Shown: positions 24,620 through 34,242 of the stretch, in pieces | Layout of the letters: each line of letters starts with the position of its first letter | Numbering within the stretch: the first letter of the stretch is position 1 | DNA from: Ferruginibacter sp. | GTDB taxonomy: Bacteria > Bacteroidota > Bacteroidia > Chitinophagales > Chitinophagaceae | Assembly: GCA_025359625.1 (NCBI GenBank) | Contig: JANYFT010000259.1 | Span: forward strand, 1-44,507 | Direction: 5' to 3' | DNA: 44,507 bases | Notes under the pieces: model-generated | Told to the model about the DNA's origin: nothing | Databases searched by the model: none | The model's input: the letters and a program-made list of their open reading frames with translations, nothing else | Program-made: the position numbers and the translations under genes

Positions 24620-25786
24620 ATGAAGAAAGATTTTTATGAAATATTGGGAATTGCAAAATCTGCATCGCAGGATGAAATAAAGAAAGCCTACCGTAAAGTG
24701 GCAATGCAGTTTCACCCCGATCGTAATCCTGGCGACAAAGCTTCTGAAGAAAAATTTAAAGAGGCTGCTGAGGCATACGAAATATTGAGCGATACCGATA
24801 AAAGGGCACAGTTCGACCGGTTTGGACACCAGGCATTCAGTGGTGCCCGTGGTGGCGGTGGATTTAATGGAGGGGGTATGAATATGGATGACATTTTCAG
24901 CCAATTTGGAGATATTTTTGGCGATGAAAGCCCTTTTGGTAGTTTCTTTGGCGGTGGTGGCGGACGCCGTTCTTCTGGTGGACGCAGCCAGGGTGTTAGA
25001 GGCAGTAACCTTCGTATAAAAATAAAACTGAATTACGAAGAGATGGCCAAAGGCGCATCCAAAACAGTGAAGGTAAAAAAATATGTGCCTTGCGCCACTT
25101 GTAGTGGCAGTGGTGCTAAAGATAAAAACAGCATTCAAACCTGTAGTGCATGTGGAGGAAGCGGTCAGGTAAGAAGGGTGCAGAATACTTTTTTGGGCCA
25201 GATGCAAACGGTAACTACCTGCCCCACCTGTAGTGGCGAAGGATCGACCATTGCAAACAAATGTAGCAGTTGCAAAGGTGAAGGCCGTGTGTATGGCGAG
25301 GAAACCGTTACTATAGAAATTCCGGCTGGTGTGCAGGAAGGCATGCAGTTAAGCATGAATGGCAAAGGTAACTCAGGCGAACGTGGCGGCGCCAATGGCG
25401 ATTTGATAATATTGATTGAAGAAGAAGCGCATGCACAATTACATAGGGACGGTTTGAATGTAGCTTTTGATTTGCATATCTCTTTTCCAGAAGCGGTATT
25501 TGGTATCAATATAGAAGTGCCTACTATTGACGGAAAAGCGAAAATAAAAATTCCGCCAGGTACACAAAGTGGTAAAATATTCCGGTTAAAAGGCAAAGGA
25601 TTTCCTGCTGTAAACTCATACGAAAAAGGCGACCAGTTGATACATGTTAATGTTTGGACACCGCAAAATGTTAGCATTGAAGAAAAGACGATGCTGGAAA
25701 AAATGCAGGAAAGCAAAAATTTTGAACCAAAGCCAGAGAAGGGAGATAAATCTTTTTTTGATAAGGTTAGAGAAATGTTTGCTTAG
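24620..25786 (+). CDS. dnaJ: Chaperone DnaJ
   Basis: A 388-residue class A J-protein that delivers unfolded proteins to DnaK and stimulates its ATPase. The J domain (1-70) has HPD at 32-34; a Gly/Phe-rich region (about 74-115) follows; four CxxCxGxG zinc-binding motifs lie at cysteines 158/161, 175/178, 201/204 and 215/218; the rest is the C-terminal substrate-binding domain. Length and order are standard. It follows grpE in the same direction. Its TAG overlaps the TAA of the convergent VWA gene, so no terminator fits between them. Confidence 0.97.
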   Translation: MKKDFYEILGIAKSASQDEIKKAYRKVAMQFHPDRNPGDKASEEKFKEAAEAYEILSDTDKRAQFDRFGHQAFSGARGGGGFNGGGMNMDDIFSQFGDIFGDESPFGSFFGGGGGRRSSGGRSQGVRGSNLRIKIKLNYEEMAKGASKTVKVKKYVPCATCSGSGAKDKNSIQTCSACGGSGQVRRVQNTFLGQMQTVTTCPTCSGEGSTIANKCSSCKGEGRVYGEETVTIEIPAGVQEGMQLSMNGKGNSGERGGANGDLIILIEEEAHAQLHRDGLNVAFDLHISFPEAVFGINIEVPTIDGKAKIKIPPGTQSGKIFRLKGKGFPAVNSYEKGDQLIHVNVWTPQNVSIEEKTMLEKMQESKNFEPKPEKGDKSFFDKVREMFA

Positions 25787-27531
25787 TGCCTTACTTTCAT
25801 CCTCTTTTTTATATAGATTTTTTTTGCATTGGCAATAAGCTGCACAAACTGCTTTTGAAGATAGTTTGTTGGATCATAGGCACTGTTAGCTATCTGTTCA
25901 ATTTCTGTCCAGTCAGAAAGAGGAAAGTATTTTGACTGCCGCAGTTTCATTCCAAACATCCCAATAACAGCACCTAATTGAAACTCTTTATCAATTTTAT
26001 TAAATGGAAGGTAATTAGAAGGGCAATCGTAACTTAACTTTTTTCGAACTTTTGTAGCAGGCAAAGTATATTTTAGTAATACCTGTGCAGGTGATATATT
26101 GTTAATAAGGCTGTCTGCTACCGATGGTGTAATTTCAAAAATAGCGAGTACACTATTACCACTGCCAATTTCGCCACCTTCCAAATCACCAGTACTATCT
26201 GCAATGGCATCTCTTTTATTATCAAAGCCAATCAAACGATAATCTTTTATTACAGCAGGGTTAAAATGCACATTTAAAAATACATCATCCGCCACAGAAA
26301 AAAATGTTTGCGTAACTTCTTTCACCAATACTTTTTCAGCTTCATTTATATCATCTAAGTAAGCATAATTACCGTTGCCCCTTTTTGCCAGGATTTCTAA
26401 TTTGGAATCTTTAAAATTACCCATCCCTACGCCCAGGCAGGTTAAATAAACCCCCGTTTTCTTTTCCTGTGTAATTAAGTCTTCCAAAGCTTTTTCAGAT
26501 ACTTCGCCCACATTGAAATCACCATCTGTCGCCAGTATTACTCTATTATTACCGCCTTTAATGAAGCTCCTTTCAGCCAGCTTGTAAGCCATCCTGATAG
26601 CAGATTCACCGGGTGTATCCCCATTGGCGGTAAGCTCCTCAATTGATTCTGTAATTTTTTGCTTTTCTGCTCCGCTGGTAGGTGGAAGCCAGACTGAAAC
26701 GGTGCCACCATAAGCAACAATGGAAACCGTATCTATAGGCCTTAAGTTTTTTATCAACATTTGAAAAGCAGCTTTTACAAGGGGCAGCCTGTTGGGTAAT
26801 TCCATACTTCCTGATGCATCTATTAAAAAAACCAGATTGGATGGAGGTACATTATCCATATCAAGTTTACGGGCATTTACATTGAGAAATAATAATTTGC
26901 TTTTGATATTCCAGGGACAATCAGACACCTGGGATTCTATATTGAAAACATCTTTATTTCCCGGTTCCCTGTAATGGAGATTAAAATAATTTAATAATTC
27001 TTCAATGCGAACCGCATCTGGAGGAACCAAACTTTTGGTATTTAAAAATCTTCTGATATTGCTGTAAGATGCCTTATTTATATTCAATGAAAAACCAGTA
27101 TTAGGAAATTTGTTGGCATTAACTATTTCATTCTCCACCAATGAAAAATATGATTCATCACTTACATACCAATTATAAGTGGAAGAAAAATTCTGGTCTT
27201 TTGCAAAAGAAATTAATTTAGGCCGGTTCTTGCTGATGTTAGAAGACAAAGCTTTCATGGTGATTTGCTGAAACACATCCGTTTTTACATTAAGTGCTTT
27301 TACTTCATAACCATCTATACTTAATGTAAGGGAATCTTTGAGGCTGCGGCACATAATTCCAAAGCCACCTGTGGAGCCGGAGTAATATACATTCCTGTCA
27401 GAATTAAGTAATATTTTTACGTTCTGTAAATGCTGGTTTTTTTCATCCTTTATTTCGCCACGCAGGTAATATTGGGCATTGGTATTAAGAACAAAAAGCA
27501 AGAAGGATATATAGACAATTAGTTTTTTCAA
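25783..27531 (-). CDS. Secreted von Willebrand factor type A domain protein (YfbK-like)
   Basis: A 582-residue exported protein. A signal peptide (1-19, ending TNA-Q) is followed by a carboxypeptidase-regulatory-like beta domain (about 21-95), the N-terminal YfbK-type segment (about 125-195, with NINKASYSNIRRFLN and EELLNYF), a VWA domain (about 232-410) with MIDAS DxSxS at 238-242 (DASGS) and ATDGDFNVG, and a C-terminal DUF3520-like part. VWA domains bind metal and mediate protein contacts; the ligand is unknown. The gene ends convergently with dnaJ, sharing 4 nt (25783-25786). It lies downstream of hpt by 71 nt in the opposite sense of reading order, that is, hpt is next along the minus strand after it. 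Confidence 0.85.
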   Translation of the reverse strand: MKKLIVYISFLLFVLNTNAQYYLRGEIKDEKNQHLQNVKILLNSDRNVYYSGSTGGFGIMCRSLKDSLTLSIDGYEVKALNVKTDVFQQITMKALSSNISKNRPKLISFAKDQNFSSTYNWYVSDESYFSLVENEIVNANKFPNTGFSLNINKASYSNIRRFLNTKSLVPPDAVRIEELLNYFNLHYREPGNKDVFNIESQVSDCPWNIKSKLLFLNVNARKLDMDNVPPSNLVFLIDASGSMELPNRLPLVKAAFQMLIKNLRPIDTVSIVAYGGTVSVWLPPTSGAEKQKITESIEELTANGDTPGESAIRMAYKLAERSFIKGGNNRVILATDGDFNVGEVSEKALEDLITQEKKTGVYLTCLGVGMGNFKDSKLEILAKRGNGNYAYLDDINEAEKVLVKEVTQTFFSVADDVFLNVHFNPAVIKDYRLIGFDNKRDAIADSTGDLEGGEIGSGNSVLAIFEITPSVADSLINNISPAQVLLKYTLPATKVRKKLSYDCPSNYLPFNKIDKEFQLGAVIGMFGMKLRQSKYFPLSDWTEIEQIANSAYDPTNYLQKQFVQLIANAKKIYIKKRMKVRH

Positions 27532-27602
27532 ATTGCAAAAAGTTGCAGTAAGTTATAAAATATATCTGATAACGATAACTTAATATTGCTTGTTGTATTA
27601 TT

Positions 27603-28142
27603 TTAACTTTCAACTAACTGATAAATTTCTGGAAGGTTTCTGCCTAATCCGTCATAGTCAAGTCCAAAGCCCAATAAAAATATATTGGGCACATTAAATC
27701 CCAAATAATCAATTACAAGAGGATGTTGCAGTGCGTCTGGCTTGTGCAGCAAGGCCGCAATTTTTAAGGAAGCAGGCTGCTGGTTGAAAAGTTGAGGTAA
27801 AAATTGATGGAGTGTTTTACCGGTATCAACAATGTCTTCTATAATCACCACATGCCGGTCTTTTAATGGTTCATCAAGCCCAATAGAAGTAATTACATTT
27901 CCGGTAGAGCGGGTGCCCTTATACGACGCCAATTTTATAAAACAGATTTCTGCGTCAATACTTATTTCTTTAAAAAGATCAGATGCAAACATAAAGGAGC
28001 CATTTAAAATGGCAATAAATATTGGCCGTTTGCCTTCATACGCTGTGTTGATTTCTGTAGCTAATTCTTTTATACGATCATCAATTTTTGCAGCACTTAT
28101 GTATGGCTTAAATTTTTTATCAATTACTTGTATTACTGACAT
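27603..28142 (-). CDS. hpt: Hypoxanthine phosphoribosyltransferase
   Basis: A 179-residue purine salvage enzyme making IMP (and often GMP) from hypoxanthine or guanine and PRPP. The PRPP-binding signature VVIIEDIVDTGKT is at 98-110, the flexible-loop region with SYKGTRSTG at 73-81, and the purine-binding DYLGFNVPN near the C-terminus, all standard for the family. No signal peptide. It follows the glucosaminidase gene after 31 nt on the minus strand and is likely co-transcribed with it and the O-methyltransferase gene. Confidence 0.94.
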   Translation of the reverse strand: MSVIQVIDKKFKPYISAAKIDDRIKELATEINTAYEGKRPIFIAILNGSFMFASDLFKEISIDAEICFIKLASYKGTRSTGNVITSIGLDEPLKDRHVVIIEDIVDTGKTLHQFLPQLFNQQPASLKIAALLHKPDALQHPLVIDYLGFNVPNIFLLGFGLDYDGLGRNLPEIYQLVES

Positions 28143-28173
28143 TGACCATGTATTTGGCGTTTATTATTAAAGG

Positions 28174-29364
28174 TTATTTTGATACAATTAAATGCTGGCC
28201 GATTTTTAAATTATCGGTAGTTAAATTATTCCATTCCCTCAGTTGCTGCACAGTTATCTGGTACTTTTTTGCAATAGAATACAAGCCTTCTTTGGGTTGC
28301 ACTGAGTGCATTTTATTTGTATTAACTGTAGTGGCGTTAGTTACAATTGCTGCTGCTTCATTCTTTATAACGCCGGCCTGTTGTGTCTCTGCAGTTGAGC
28401 TTAAGTACAATTTTTTCCCAGATGGTAGCACCGCATTTTCTGTTAGCTGATTATAAGTTAAAAGATATTTAAGCTGAATGCCATTCTTTTGTGCAATATC
28501 ATACAACGATTCCTGCTGCTGAACAATGTAAAAATCCCTATCGCCTGTTTTGGATTTTTTTTGCAAAAAAATAATCTGGTCATTTTTAAGGATCCCATCT
28601 TCTTCCAAATCATTAAATGCCAATAATTTGCTTAAATCAATATCATTTTCTGTAGCAATAGCCAGCAGTGAAGTCCCTTTCGCAGCATTTATATATTTAT
28701 GCCCATTGATACTATTTACAGTACTGCCTGTACTTAAACTATTAGATTCATTGTCAATTGATGATACATGGGCATCATTATTTTGAGCTTTTATAACAGG
28801 GGGTTCTTTATCATCTTCATACTTGCCTGTTTCAATTTTAGGTACATCTTTAGCAGCATCCAACGAATATTGCTGCAGGTTATACTGCTCAATATTTTTT
28901 ATCAATATATCAGGGTATTTTGGATTAGTGGCATAACCAGCTTTTCTTAATCCTTTTGCCCAACTCTTATAATCTGTAGGATCTAAAGTAAATAAAGATG
29001 CATATCTGTCTGTACCCCGTAAATAATTACTGTGATCCCTGTAAGAAGCCTCAGCATCTTTGTAACTACGAAAACATTCACCTGGTGCATCATCATCATG
29101 GGTTACGCCTTCGGCTGTCCAGGAACTTTTGCACTTTATACCAAAATGATTATTTGATTTTTTTACAAGGTCGCTATTACCGTTTTCTGTTTCCAGTAAT
29201 CCCTGTGCCAGCGTGATGGCTGCGGGCACACCCATTCTTTTCATTTCTCTTATTGCAAGTTCCTTGTACTTTTCAATATATTGCTCAGGTGTTAAGGTTT
29301 GTGCTGTTGCATCCGTAAAAACACCAACAATGATGACCAATAAATAGAATATTTTTTTTACCAT
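28174..29364 (-). CDS. Exported glucosaminidase (GH73-like) with LysM repeats
   Basis: A 396-residue cell-wall hydrolase. A signal peptide (1-21, ending ATA-Q) leads to a GH73-type N-acetylglucosaminidase domain (about 25-165). The likely catalytic Glu58 lies in QGLLETENGNS, followed by NNHFGIKC. Three LysM-like modules that bind peptidoglycan sit at roughly 218-265, 279-320 and 352-396. It would cut the glycan backbone during growth or division. It is the middle gene of a probable O-methyltransferase, glucosaminidase, hpt operon with gaps of about 30 nt. Confidence 0.9.
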   Translation of the reverse strand: MVKKIFYLLVIIVGVFTDATAQTLTPEQYIEKYKELAIREMKRMGVPAAITLAQGLLETENGNSDLVKKSNNHFGIKCKSSWTAEGVTHDDDAPGECFRSYKDAEASYRDHSNYLRGTDRYASLFTLDPTDYKSWAKGLRKAGYATNPKYPDILIKNIEQYNLQQYSLDAAKDVPKIETGKYEDDKEPPVIKAQNNDAHVSSIDNESNSLSTGSTVNSINGHKYINAAKGTSLLAIATENDIDLSKLLAFNDLEEDGILKNDQIIFLQKKSKTGDRDFYIVQQQESLYDIAQKNGIQLKYLLTYNQLTENAVLPSGKKLYLSSTAETQQAGVIKNEAAAIVTNATTVNTNKMHSVQPKEGLYSIAKKYQITVQQLREWNNLTTDNLKIGQHLIVSK

Positions 29365-29398
29365 AATAAATCTAACTTTTAGAGAAAATAATTTTGTA

Positions 29399-30037
29399 CT
29401 ATAATTTCCGGATTAACATAAGGCCATCTCTTACTGTTAATACAACCTGCTCTACCCTTATATCATTTTTTACATGCTTATTAAAAGCATCAACAGCTGT
29501 GGCATTTTTGCCACTAATATTTTGCTCCAAAACTTGCCCGTGAAATAAAACATTATCGACAATGATAATGCCATTCTGCTTTACAAAGGGCAAGATTAGC
29601 TCGTAATAATCAATATACCCTGTTTTATCTGCATCAATAAAAACCATATCCCATAATTCATTCAACGTGGGAATAATTTGCATCGCATCACCTGAATGAA
29701 GCGTAATATTATTTTTATAAGCTGATCGTTCAAAATACGAACTTGCCGTTGTCGCATCTTCTTCCCTCAATTCAATGGTATGAAGCTTCCCTCCTGCCTG
29801 TAATCCTTTTGCTAAACACAAGGCACTATATCCGGTAAAAGTACCAATTTCTAATATTGTTTTTGGTTGCAATAAATGGCTCAACAGCGTTAAAAAACTT
29901 CCCTGCACATGTCCGCTGAGCATGTGTGAATTGGTATGCGTTTCTGTAGTATCTAAATTCAATTCATGCAAAAGCTCGTCCTCTGCAAAAGAAAATTTAG
30001 CCGCATATTCTTCTGCTTCAATGCTTACCAGCTCCAT
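29399..30037 (-). CDS. O-methyltransferase, SAM-dependent (caffeoyl-CoA OMT-like)
   Basis: A 212-residue class I methyltransferase of the catechol/caffeoyl-CoA O-methyltransferase type. SAM motif I is ILEIGTFTGYSALCLA (GTFTGYS around 65-71), the metal-binding stretch is FIDADKTGYIDYY with Asp135/Asp137, and VDNVLFHG follows, as in metal-dependent family members. The natural acceptor is unknown. A -7 element at 30109-30116 upstream makes it the first gene of the operon that continues into the glucosaminidase and hpt. Confidence 0.9.
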   Translation of the reverse strand: MELVSIEAEEYAAKFSFAEDELLHELNLDTTETHTNSHMLSGHVQGSFLTLLSHLLQPKTILEIGTFTGYSALCLAKGLQAGGKLHTIELREEDATTASSYFERSAYKNNITLHSGDAMQIIPTLNELWDMVFIDADKTGYIDYYELILPFVKQNGIIIVDNVLFHGQVLEQNISGKNATAVDAFNKHVKNDIRVEQVVLTVRDGLMLIRKL

Positions 30038-30108
30038 CGTGATTGTTTAGATTATATCAGCAGTGACATACTTAATTGCTAATTAATAAATGGCACCTAT
30101 GAATGACG

Positions 30109-30116
30109 CAAAAATA
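30109..30116 (-). promoter_or_regulatory. -7 element (TATTTTTG on the minus strand) of the O-methyltransferase operon
   Basis: CAAAAATA on the plus strand is an exact minus-strand TAnnTTTG, 71 nt before the ATG. No convincing -33 element is visible. Confidence 0.42.
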
Positions 30117-30134
30117 AAATTTATATTGGTTGAT

Positions 30135-31577
30135 TCAGGGCTTTTTTGATATAATTAACAAGCCCGTAAAAGTAAGCAGGCCGTTAATAACCAACAACTC
30201 TAACCCAATTTGATAACTACCAAAAAGTAAGTTCTGGTATTTATCAATAAAAAAACAAATTACCGGTGCAGCAACACATACAACAGGCACAAGCTTATCC
30301 TGCACATTTCTTTTCAATAAAATTCCAAAAGCAAAAAGCCCAAGCAAGGGCCCATAAGTGTATGCTGCTACTTTTAATATAACACCAATCATACTTGGCT
30401 CATTGATCCACTTATACAATAGTACAAATAATAAAAAAATACCAGAGAATACAAGGTGTACCCGCTGCCTCAATTTTTTCTTTGCTTTCTCAGTTAAATC
30501 ATTTCTTCTTTGCATGCCAATTATATCTATACAGAAAGAAGACGTTAATGCTGTTATGGCACCATCTGCACTTGGAAATAATGCAGATATCAACGCAATG
30601 ATAAAAATTACTGAAATAAATGGCGGCATGTGTTGTAAGGCAACTACCGGAAAAATTTTATCCCCTATGGCGGTAACATTATTTTGTGCTGCAAATAAAT
30701 ACAGCAAGCCGCCCAGGAAAAGAAACAACAGGATAACCACGAGCATTATGATGGATAAAGTGATCATATTTTTTTGCGAATCTTTCAGCCTTTTTACTGA
30801 AATATTTTTTTGCATCATTTCCTGATCCATACCCGTCATTGTAATAGTAATAAATGCACCAGCTATAATTTGCTTCACAAAAAAAAGTTTGCTATCCGGA
30901 TCGGTAAAGAAAATGCGGACATATCCTTTTTCATTCATTGACTGTAAGCTTTCGCTGAAGCCTGCGTTTAAATGATTTAAAATATAGATTACACAAATTA
31001 CCAGCCCTGCCAGCATGCAGGTTGTTTGCAAGGTATCTGTCCACACAATGGTTTTTACCCCTCCTTCGTAAGTGTACAGCATTATCATAATCAAAATAAC
31101 CAGCGTGGTAACCCAAAAAGGTACACCAAAACTTTTTAAAATAGCATCCTGTAAAATATTTACAACAAGATAAAGCCTTGCTGTAGCACCTAAAGTTCTT
31201 GATAAAATAAAAAAAGAAGCACCGGTTTTATAAGCTGTAAATCCTAACCTGCCACTGAGGTAATTATAAATAGAAGTAAGGTTAAGCCTGTAATAAATGG
31301 GTAGCAATACAAAAGCAATTACTATATAACCAATAAGGTAGCCCAAAGTAATTTGAAAATAAGCAAACGATTCTTTTGCTACGGCACCAGGCACACTCAC
31401 AAACGTAACACCACTTAGCGAAGTACCAATCATACCAAAGGCAACCAGCATCCAATTGCTATTTTTGTTGCCGATAAAAAATGACTCATTGGTAGAATTT
31501 CTTGAAGTGCGCCAGGCCACAAAAAGCAATACCATAAAATATAACAGCACTACAGAAAATAAGATAGTTGGCGACAT
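30135..31577 (-). CDS. Sodium:solute symporter (SSS family)
   Basis: A 480-residue inner-membrane transporter with about 13 predicted hydrophobic segments. The N-terminal stretch SFFIGNKNSNW, then the first unwound-helix region GMIGTSLSGVTFVSVPG, and TYEGGVKTIVWTD match the SSS family (LeuT fold), which couples Na+ entry to uptake of sugars, vitamins, anions or proline. The closest-looking subgroup is the iodide/multivitamin branch, but the solute cannot be assigned. It is divergent from the LOG gene (81-nt gap) and alone in its unit. Confidence 0.9.
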   Translation of the reverse strand: MSPTILFSVVLLYFMVLLFVAWRTSRNSTNESFFIGNKNSNWMLVAFGMIGTSLSGVTFVSVPGAVAKESFAYFQITLGYLIGYIVIAFVLLPIYYRLNLTSIYNYLSGRLGFTAYKTGASFFILSRTLGATARLYLVVNILQDAILKSFGVPFWVTTLVILIMIMLYTYEGGVKTIVWTDTLQTTCMLAGLVICVIYILNHLNAGFSESLQSMNEKGYVRIFFTDPDSKLFFVKQIIAGAFITITMTGMDQEMMQKNISVKRLKDSQKNMITLSIIMLVVILLFLFLGGLLYLFAAQNNVTAIGDKIFPVVALQHMPPFISVIFIIALISALFPSADGAITALTSSFCIDIIGMQRRNDLTEKAKKKLRQRVHLVFSGIFLLFVLLYKWINEPSMIGVILKVAAYTYGPLLGLFAFGILLKRNVQDKLVPVVCVAAPVICFFIDKYQNLLFGSYQIGLELLVINGLLTFTGLLIISKKP

Positions 31578-31658
31578 GAATTATTTATTTACCTAAAATT
31601 AAGATTGAAAATAGAGAAAAACTTTGTGTCTTTGCTTATAAATAATGTATAAAATTAT

Positions 31659-32192
31659 ATGCAGTACAAATCTATGGCCGTTTTTTGTGGCAGTAAAACG
31701 GGCAACAATATTTCATTTGCGACACATGCAACACAAGTAGGTTACCTGTTGGCCGAAAAAAATATCACTTTAATTTATGGAGGCGGCAATAAAGGTTTAA
31801 TGGCATCGGTAGCCAATGCTGTGCTGGAAAAAGGAGGAAAAGTAACTGGTATCATTCCACAGGTTTTAACCGAATGGGAACACCAGCATGAAGGCATTAC
31901 AGAACTGATAGTTGTTGAAAGCATGCATGTACGTAAACGTATGTTGTATGAAAAATGTGATGCAGCCATTGTGTTACCCGGCGGATACGGCACACTGGAT
32001 GAGCTGTTTGAAATGCTTACCTGGAACCAGCTAAGCATTCATGATAAGCATATTTATATTTTAAACACTGATGGGTTTTACGATGGATTATTAATTCATA
32101 TCAATAAAATGTTAGCAGAAGGATTTTTATACAATAAACTGGATAAAACATTTACTGTTGTTAATAAACCAGCAGATATATTTAACAGGTAG
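31659..32192 (+). CDS. LOG-family nucleotide phosphoribohydrolase
   Basis: A 177-residue Rossmann-like protein of the LOG (Lonely Guy) family, which cleaves cytokinin riboside 5'-monophosphates or, in bacteria, AMP-like nucleotides to base and ribose 5-phosphate. The conserved PGGYGTLDE motif is at 107-115, preceded by the catalytic Arg/Lys region MHVRKRM (89-95), with GGGNKGLM at 41-48 binding the phosphate. No cytochrome or IPT gene for cytokinin synthesis is nearby, so a housekeeping nucleotide role is likely. An ATG at codon 6 is an alternative start. Confidence 0.9.
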   Translation: MQYKSMAVFCGSKTGNNISFATHATQVGYLLAEKNITLIYGGGNKGLMASVANAVLEKGGKVTGIIPQVLTEWEHQHEGITELIVVESMHVRKRMLYEKCDAAIVLPGGYGTLDELFEMLTWNQLSIHDKHIYILNTDGFYDGLLIHINKMLAEGFLYNKLDKTFTVVNKPADIFNR

Positions 32193-32319
32193 TTTGCAAA
32201 AATTATAGTCCTGTCTAAGAGTACTGGGCATAGCCGAAGTATATGTGTCCTTACTTCTACAAATACAGGGTGGGGCAACTTTCATCAAAGCGCAGATGAA
32301 AAAATGAGAGGTTGTCTAA

Positions 32320-32934
32320 TCAATACCGATCTCTTCTTTGCCTTCCCTGAAACAACCCAATATTGAATCCCGCCCTTATAACGGGGATCATTCTGCCATA
32401 AGAATCTACATAGGGTGAATTGCGGAGTTGTGCCACATCAAACATGACAGAAAGATAATAATAGGTATTGCTTCCTTCGCTTCTACCACTGCTGTAACCG
32501 GCTCCCAATAGCAAACTATTTACATCAGTTTTAAATTTGGAACTGCCACCACCTCCTGGAGCTAAAATTTTATAGTTTATAAAATTGTGTTCATACTGAG
32601 CCTGCGCATATAAAAAATCTATAGGAAATAGTCGCACAAAAGCACCTGGCCCTATATTAGTTTGCCTGTACTTATATCCATATATATCTTTCTGGCCCTG
32701 GTAAATAAAATTCAGGCTTACTGCTGCATCCAGCCATTTTGTAAGGCTGTAGCCTAAATACGGACTTACACCCAATGTAGTTCCACCTGTGTAAAAAGCT
32801 ATGGTAACATCACCACCTGTAAATAATTTATCTTTTTTAAAATCACCTGTTCTCTCCTCCGAAGAATCTCTTTGCTGTGCAAATATTGCTATTGAAGATC
32901 CCGTTACAAACAGTAACAAAATTATTTTTTTCAT
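32320..32934 (-). CDS. Small outer-membrane beta-barrel protein
   Basis: A 204-residue exported protein: signal peptide (about 1-19, ending IFA-Q), a short charged linker, then alternating amphipathic strands with many Tyr/Phe and Gly residues. This pattern suggests an 8-stranded barrel of the kind annotated as outer membrane protein beta-barrel domain. The function is unknown. It ends convergently toward the LOG gene, with a 127-nt gap that holds a loose hairpin (32236-32257 inside 32210-32269). The upstream gap of 255 nt to the PorP-like gene holds no further gene. Confidence 0.75.
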   Translation of the reverse strand: MKKIILLLFVTGSSIAIFAQQRDSSEERTGDFKKDKLFTGGDVTIAFYTGGTTLGVSPYLGYSLTKWLDAAVSLNFIYQGQKDIYGYKYRQTNIGPGAFVRLFPIDFLYAQAQYEHNFINYKILAPGGGGSSKFKTDVNSLLLGAGYSSGRSEGSNTYYYLSVMFDVAQLRNSPYVDSYGRMIPVIRAGFNIGLFQGRQRRDRY

Positions 32935-33046
32935 TATTTATTTTTTACTCATTGAAATTGTATTAAGTATAAAATTAGCATCCGCCAATTTTATCAATTC
33001 TTTTCGTTTGTAAAAATCGCATAAAATATTCAGTTATAGTTTTAAG

Positions 33047-33069
33047 TTTTAAAGCGCTTTACTTTAAAA
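33047..33069. other. Inverted repeat downstream of the PorP-like gene
   Basis: TTTTAAAG (33047-33054) and CTTTAAAA (33062-33069) are perfect 8-bp arms with a 7-nt loop, and the palindrome AAAGCGCTTT overlaps the left half. It lies between the PorP-like stop and the start of the barrel gene, so it may be a weak terminator or an operator of the latter. Confidence 0.3.
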
Positions 33070-33189
33070 ATTGTTAAAACTTTTTGTATGCTTTAATCAA
33101 GGCTACATAAGCTTATGGCAGTTGGTGTTTACGAAAAAATTTATGGGAAATAACAGGAAGCAATTACAGGAAGTATGAAAAAATTTCTA

Positions 33190-34221
33190 TTAAAATCTTG
33201 GGCAAAGTACCTGGCGGCTATCTCCGGTAGATTCGTTGTAATAGCCCTTCTTCATCACATTAAATTCTGAGGCTCCCTGCAGGTTATTAAAATTATTTAA
33301 GGCTGATGTAGTCACATCGTAGCTAAATGTAAAGCGCACATGTTTTATTTCAAAACCTACCATAGGTACAAGGGCGTCGCCAGCCCGATAATAAAGCCCG
33401 GCTAATAATTGCATATCGCCACCCAAGCCCGCAAGGTTGTAATTGGCATTTAAACCAAATTCCAGTTCGCTTGATTTTGCCTGGTTGGTATAATAGGCAG
33501 CAGGATTAATAATTACCCTGTCATTCACTTTTAAAATAGCATTTACAAAACCTATATGACGCATGGATATCCTGCTTGTGTCCGTGTTACTGCTAAAAAA
33601 AGTTTCATTGGGCCGGTTTACATGATGTATGGAATAACCTCCATTTAAATAAATATTATCATTGGGGAAATAAGCATAATTCAATCCAACCTGCATGTCA
33701 AAATAACTTACATTATTATTGGCTAACACAACAGAAGTAGGTGTGGTACCATCAAAAAACTTTCCATCAAACTGATCTGGAAATTTTAATTTACTTTGAT
33801 CAATACGCTTATTAGCCCATCCCAAATTAAAACCAGCAGAAAGTAAACTGCTGTTGCCCAGCATTTGATGATAAGCCAGTGAACCATATACTTTGGTAGA
33901 CCGAAGGCCTCCGCTACCGGCAACATCGCTTAAAATAAAACCCCCTAAACCCAGCCAGCCATTTTCCAATTTATTTCTTAATATCTGAGCATCTCCAAAT
34001 ACACTTACTGTTTTATAGGGTGCTGCCAATATAGAAGAAAACTGGTTGCGGTAAGTAGCGCCAAGCCTGTAATCTGCATCGGGAATAAAACCGGTATTGG
34101 CAGGATTGGTAGTAAGCGGTGCATTAAAGAATTGAGAAAAATGCAAATCCTGAGCCTGCACAAAACTTGCAAACTCCAGGCTAAAAGCCACCAGAAATAA
34201 TATCGTTTTTTTATTTTTCAA
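33190..34221 (-). CDS. PorP/SprF-family T9SS-associated outer-membrane protein
   Basis: A 343-residue outer-membrane barrel of the PorP/SprF family. A signal peptide (about 1-23, ending VQA-Q) is followed by the family opening DLHFSQFFNAPLTTNPANTGF and repeated barrel strands. PorP/SprF proteins help the type IX secretion system place specific cargo on the cell surface, and many genomes have a copy next to each large CHU_C-tailed adhesin. This one lies 21 nt after exactly such a gene and is surely its partner (inference from context). Confidence 0.93.
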   Translation of the reverse strand: MKNKKTILFLVAFSLEFASFVQAQDLHFSQFFNAPLTTNPANTGFIPDADYRLGATYRNQFSSILAAPYKTVSVFGDAQILRNKLENGWLGLGGFILSDVAGSGGLRSTKVYGSLAYHQMLGNSSLLSAGFNLGWANKRIDQSKLKFPDQFDGKFFDGTTPTSVVLANNNVSYFDMQVGLNYAYFPNDNIYLNGGYSIHHVNRPNETFFSSNTDTSRISMRHIGFVNAILKVNDRVIINPAAYYTNQAKSSELEFGLNANYNLAGLGGDMQLLAGLYYRAGDALVPMVGFEIKHVRFTFSYDVTTSALNNFNNLQGASEFNVMKKGYYNESTGDSRQVLCPRF

Positions 34222-34242
34222 TTATTCAAATTCAATGCCTGC

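Noticed and set aside
24602-25207. A 201-codon minus-strand ORF opposite dnaJ
   Set aside because: Its composition (Cys, Thr and Phe repeats) mirrors the Gly/zinc-finger coding of dnaJ; it is a shadow frame.
32096-32278. A 60-codon minus-strand ORF between the LOG gene and the barrel gene
   Set aside because: Mostly antisense to the LOG 3' end, with no recognisable features; the intergenic part is too short.
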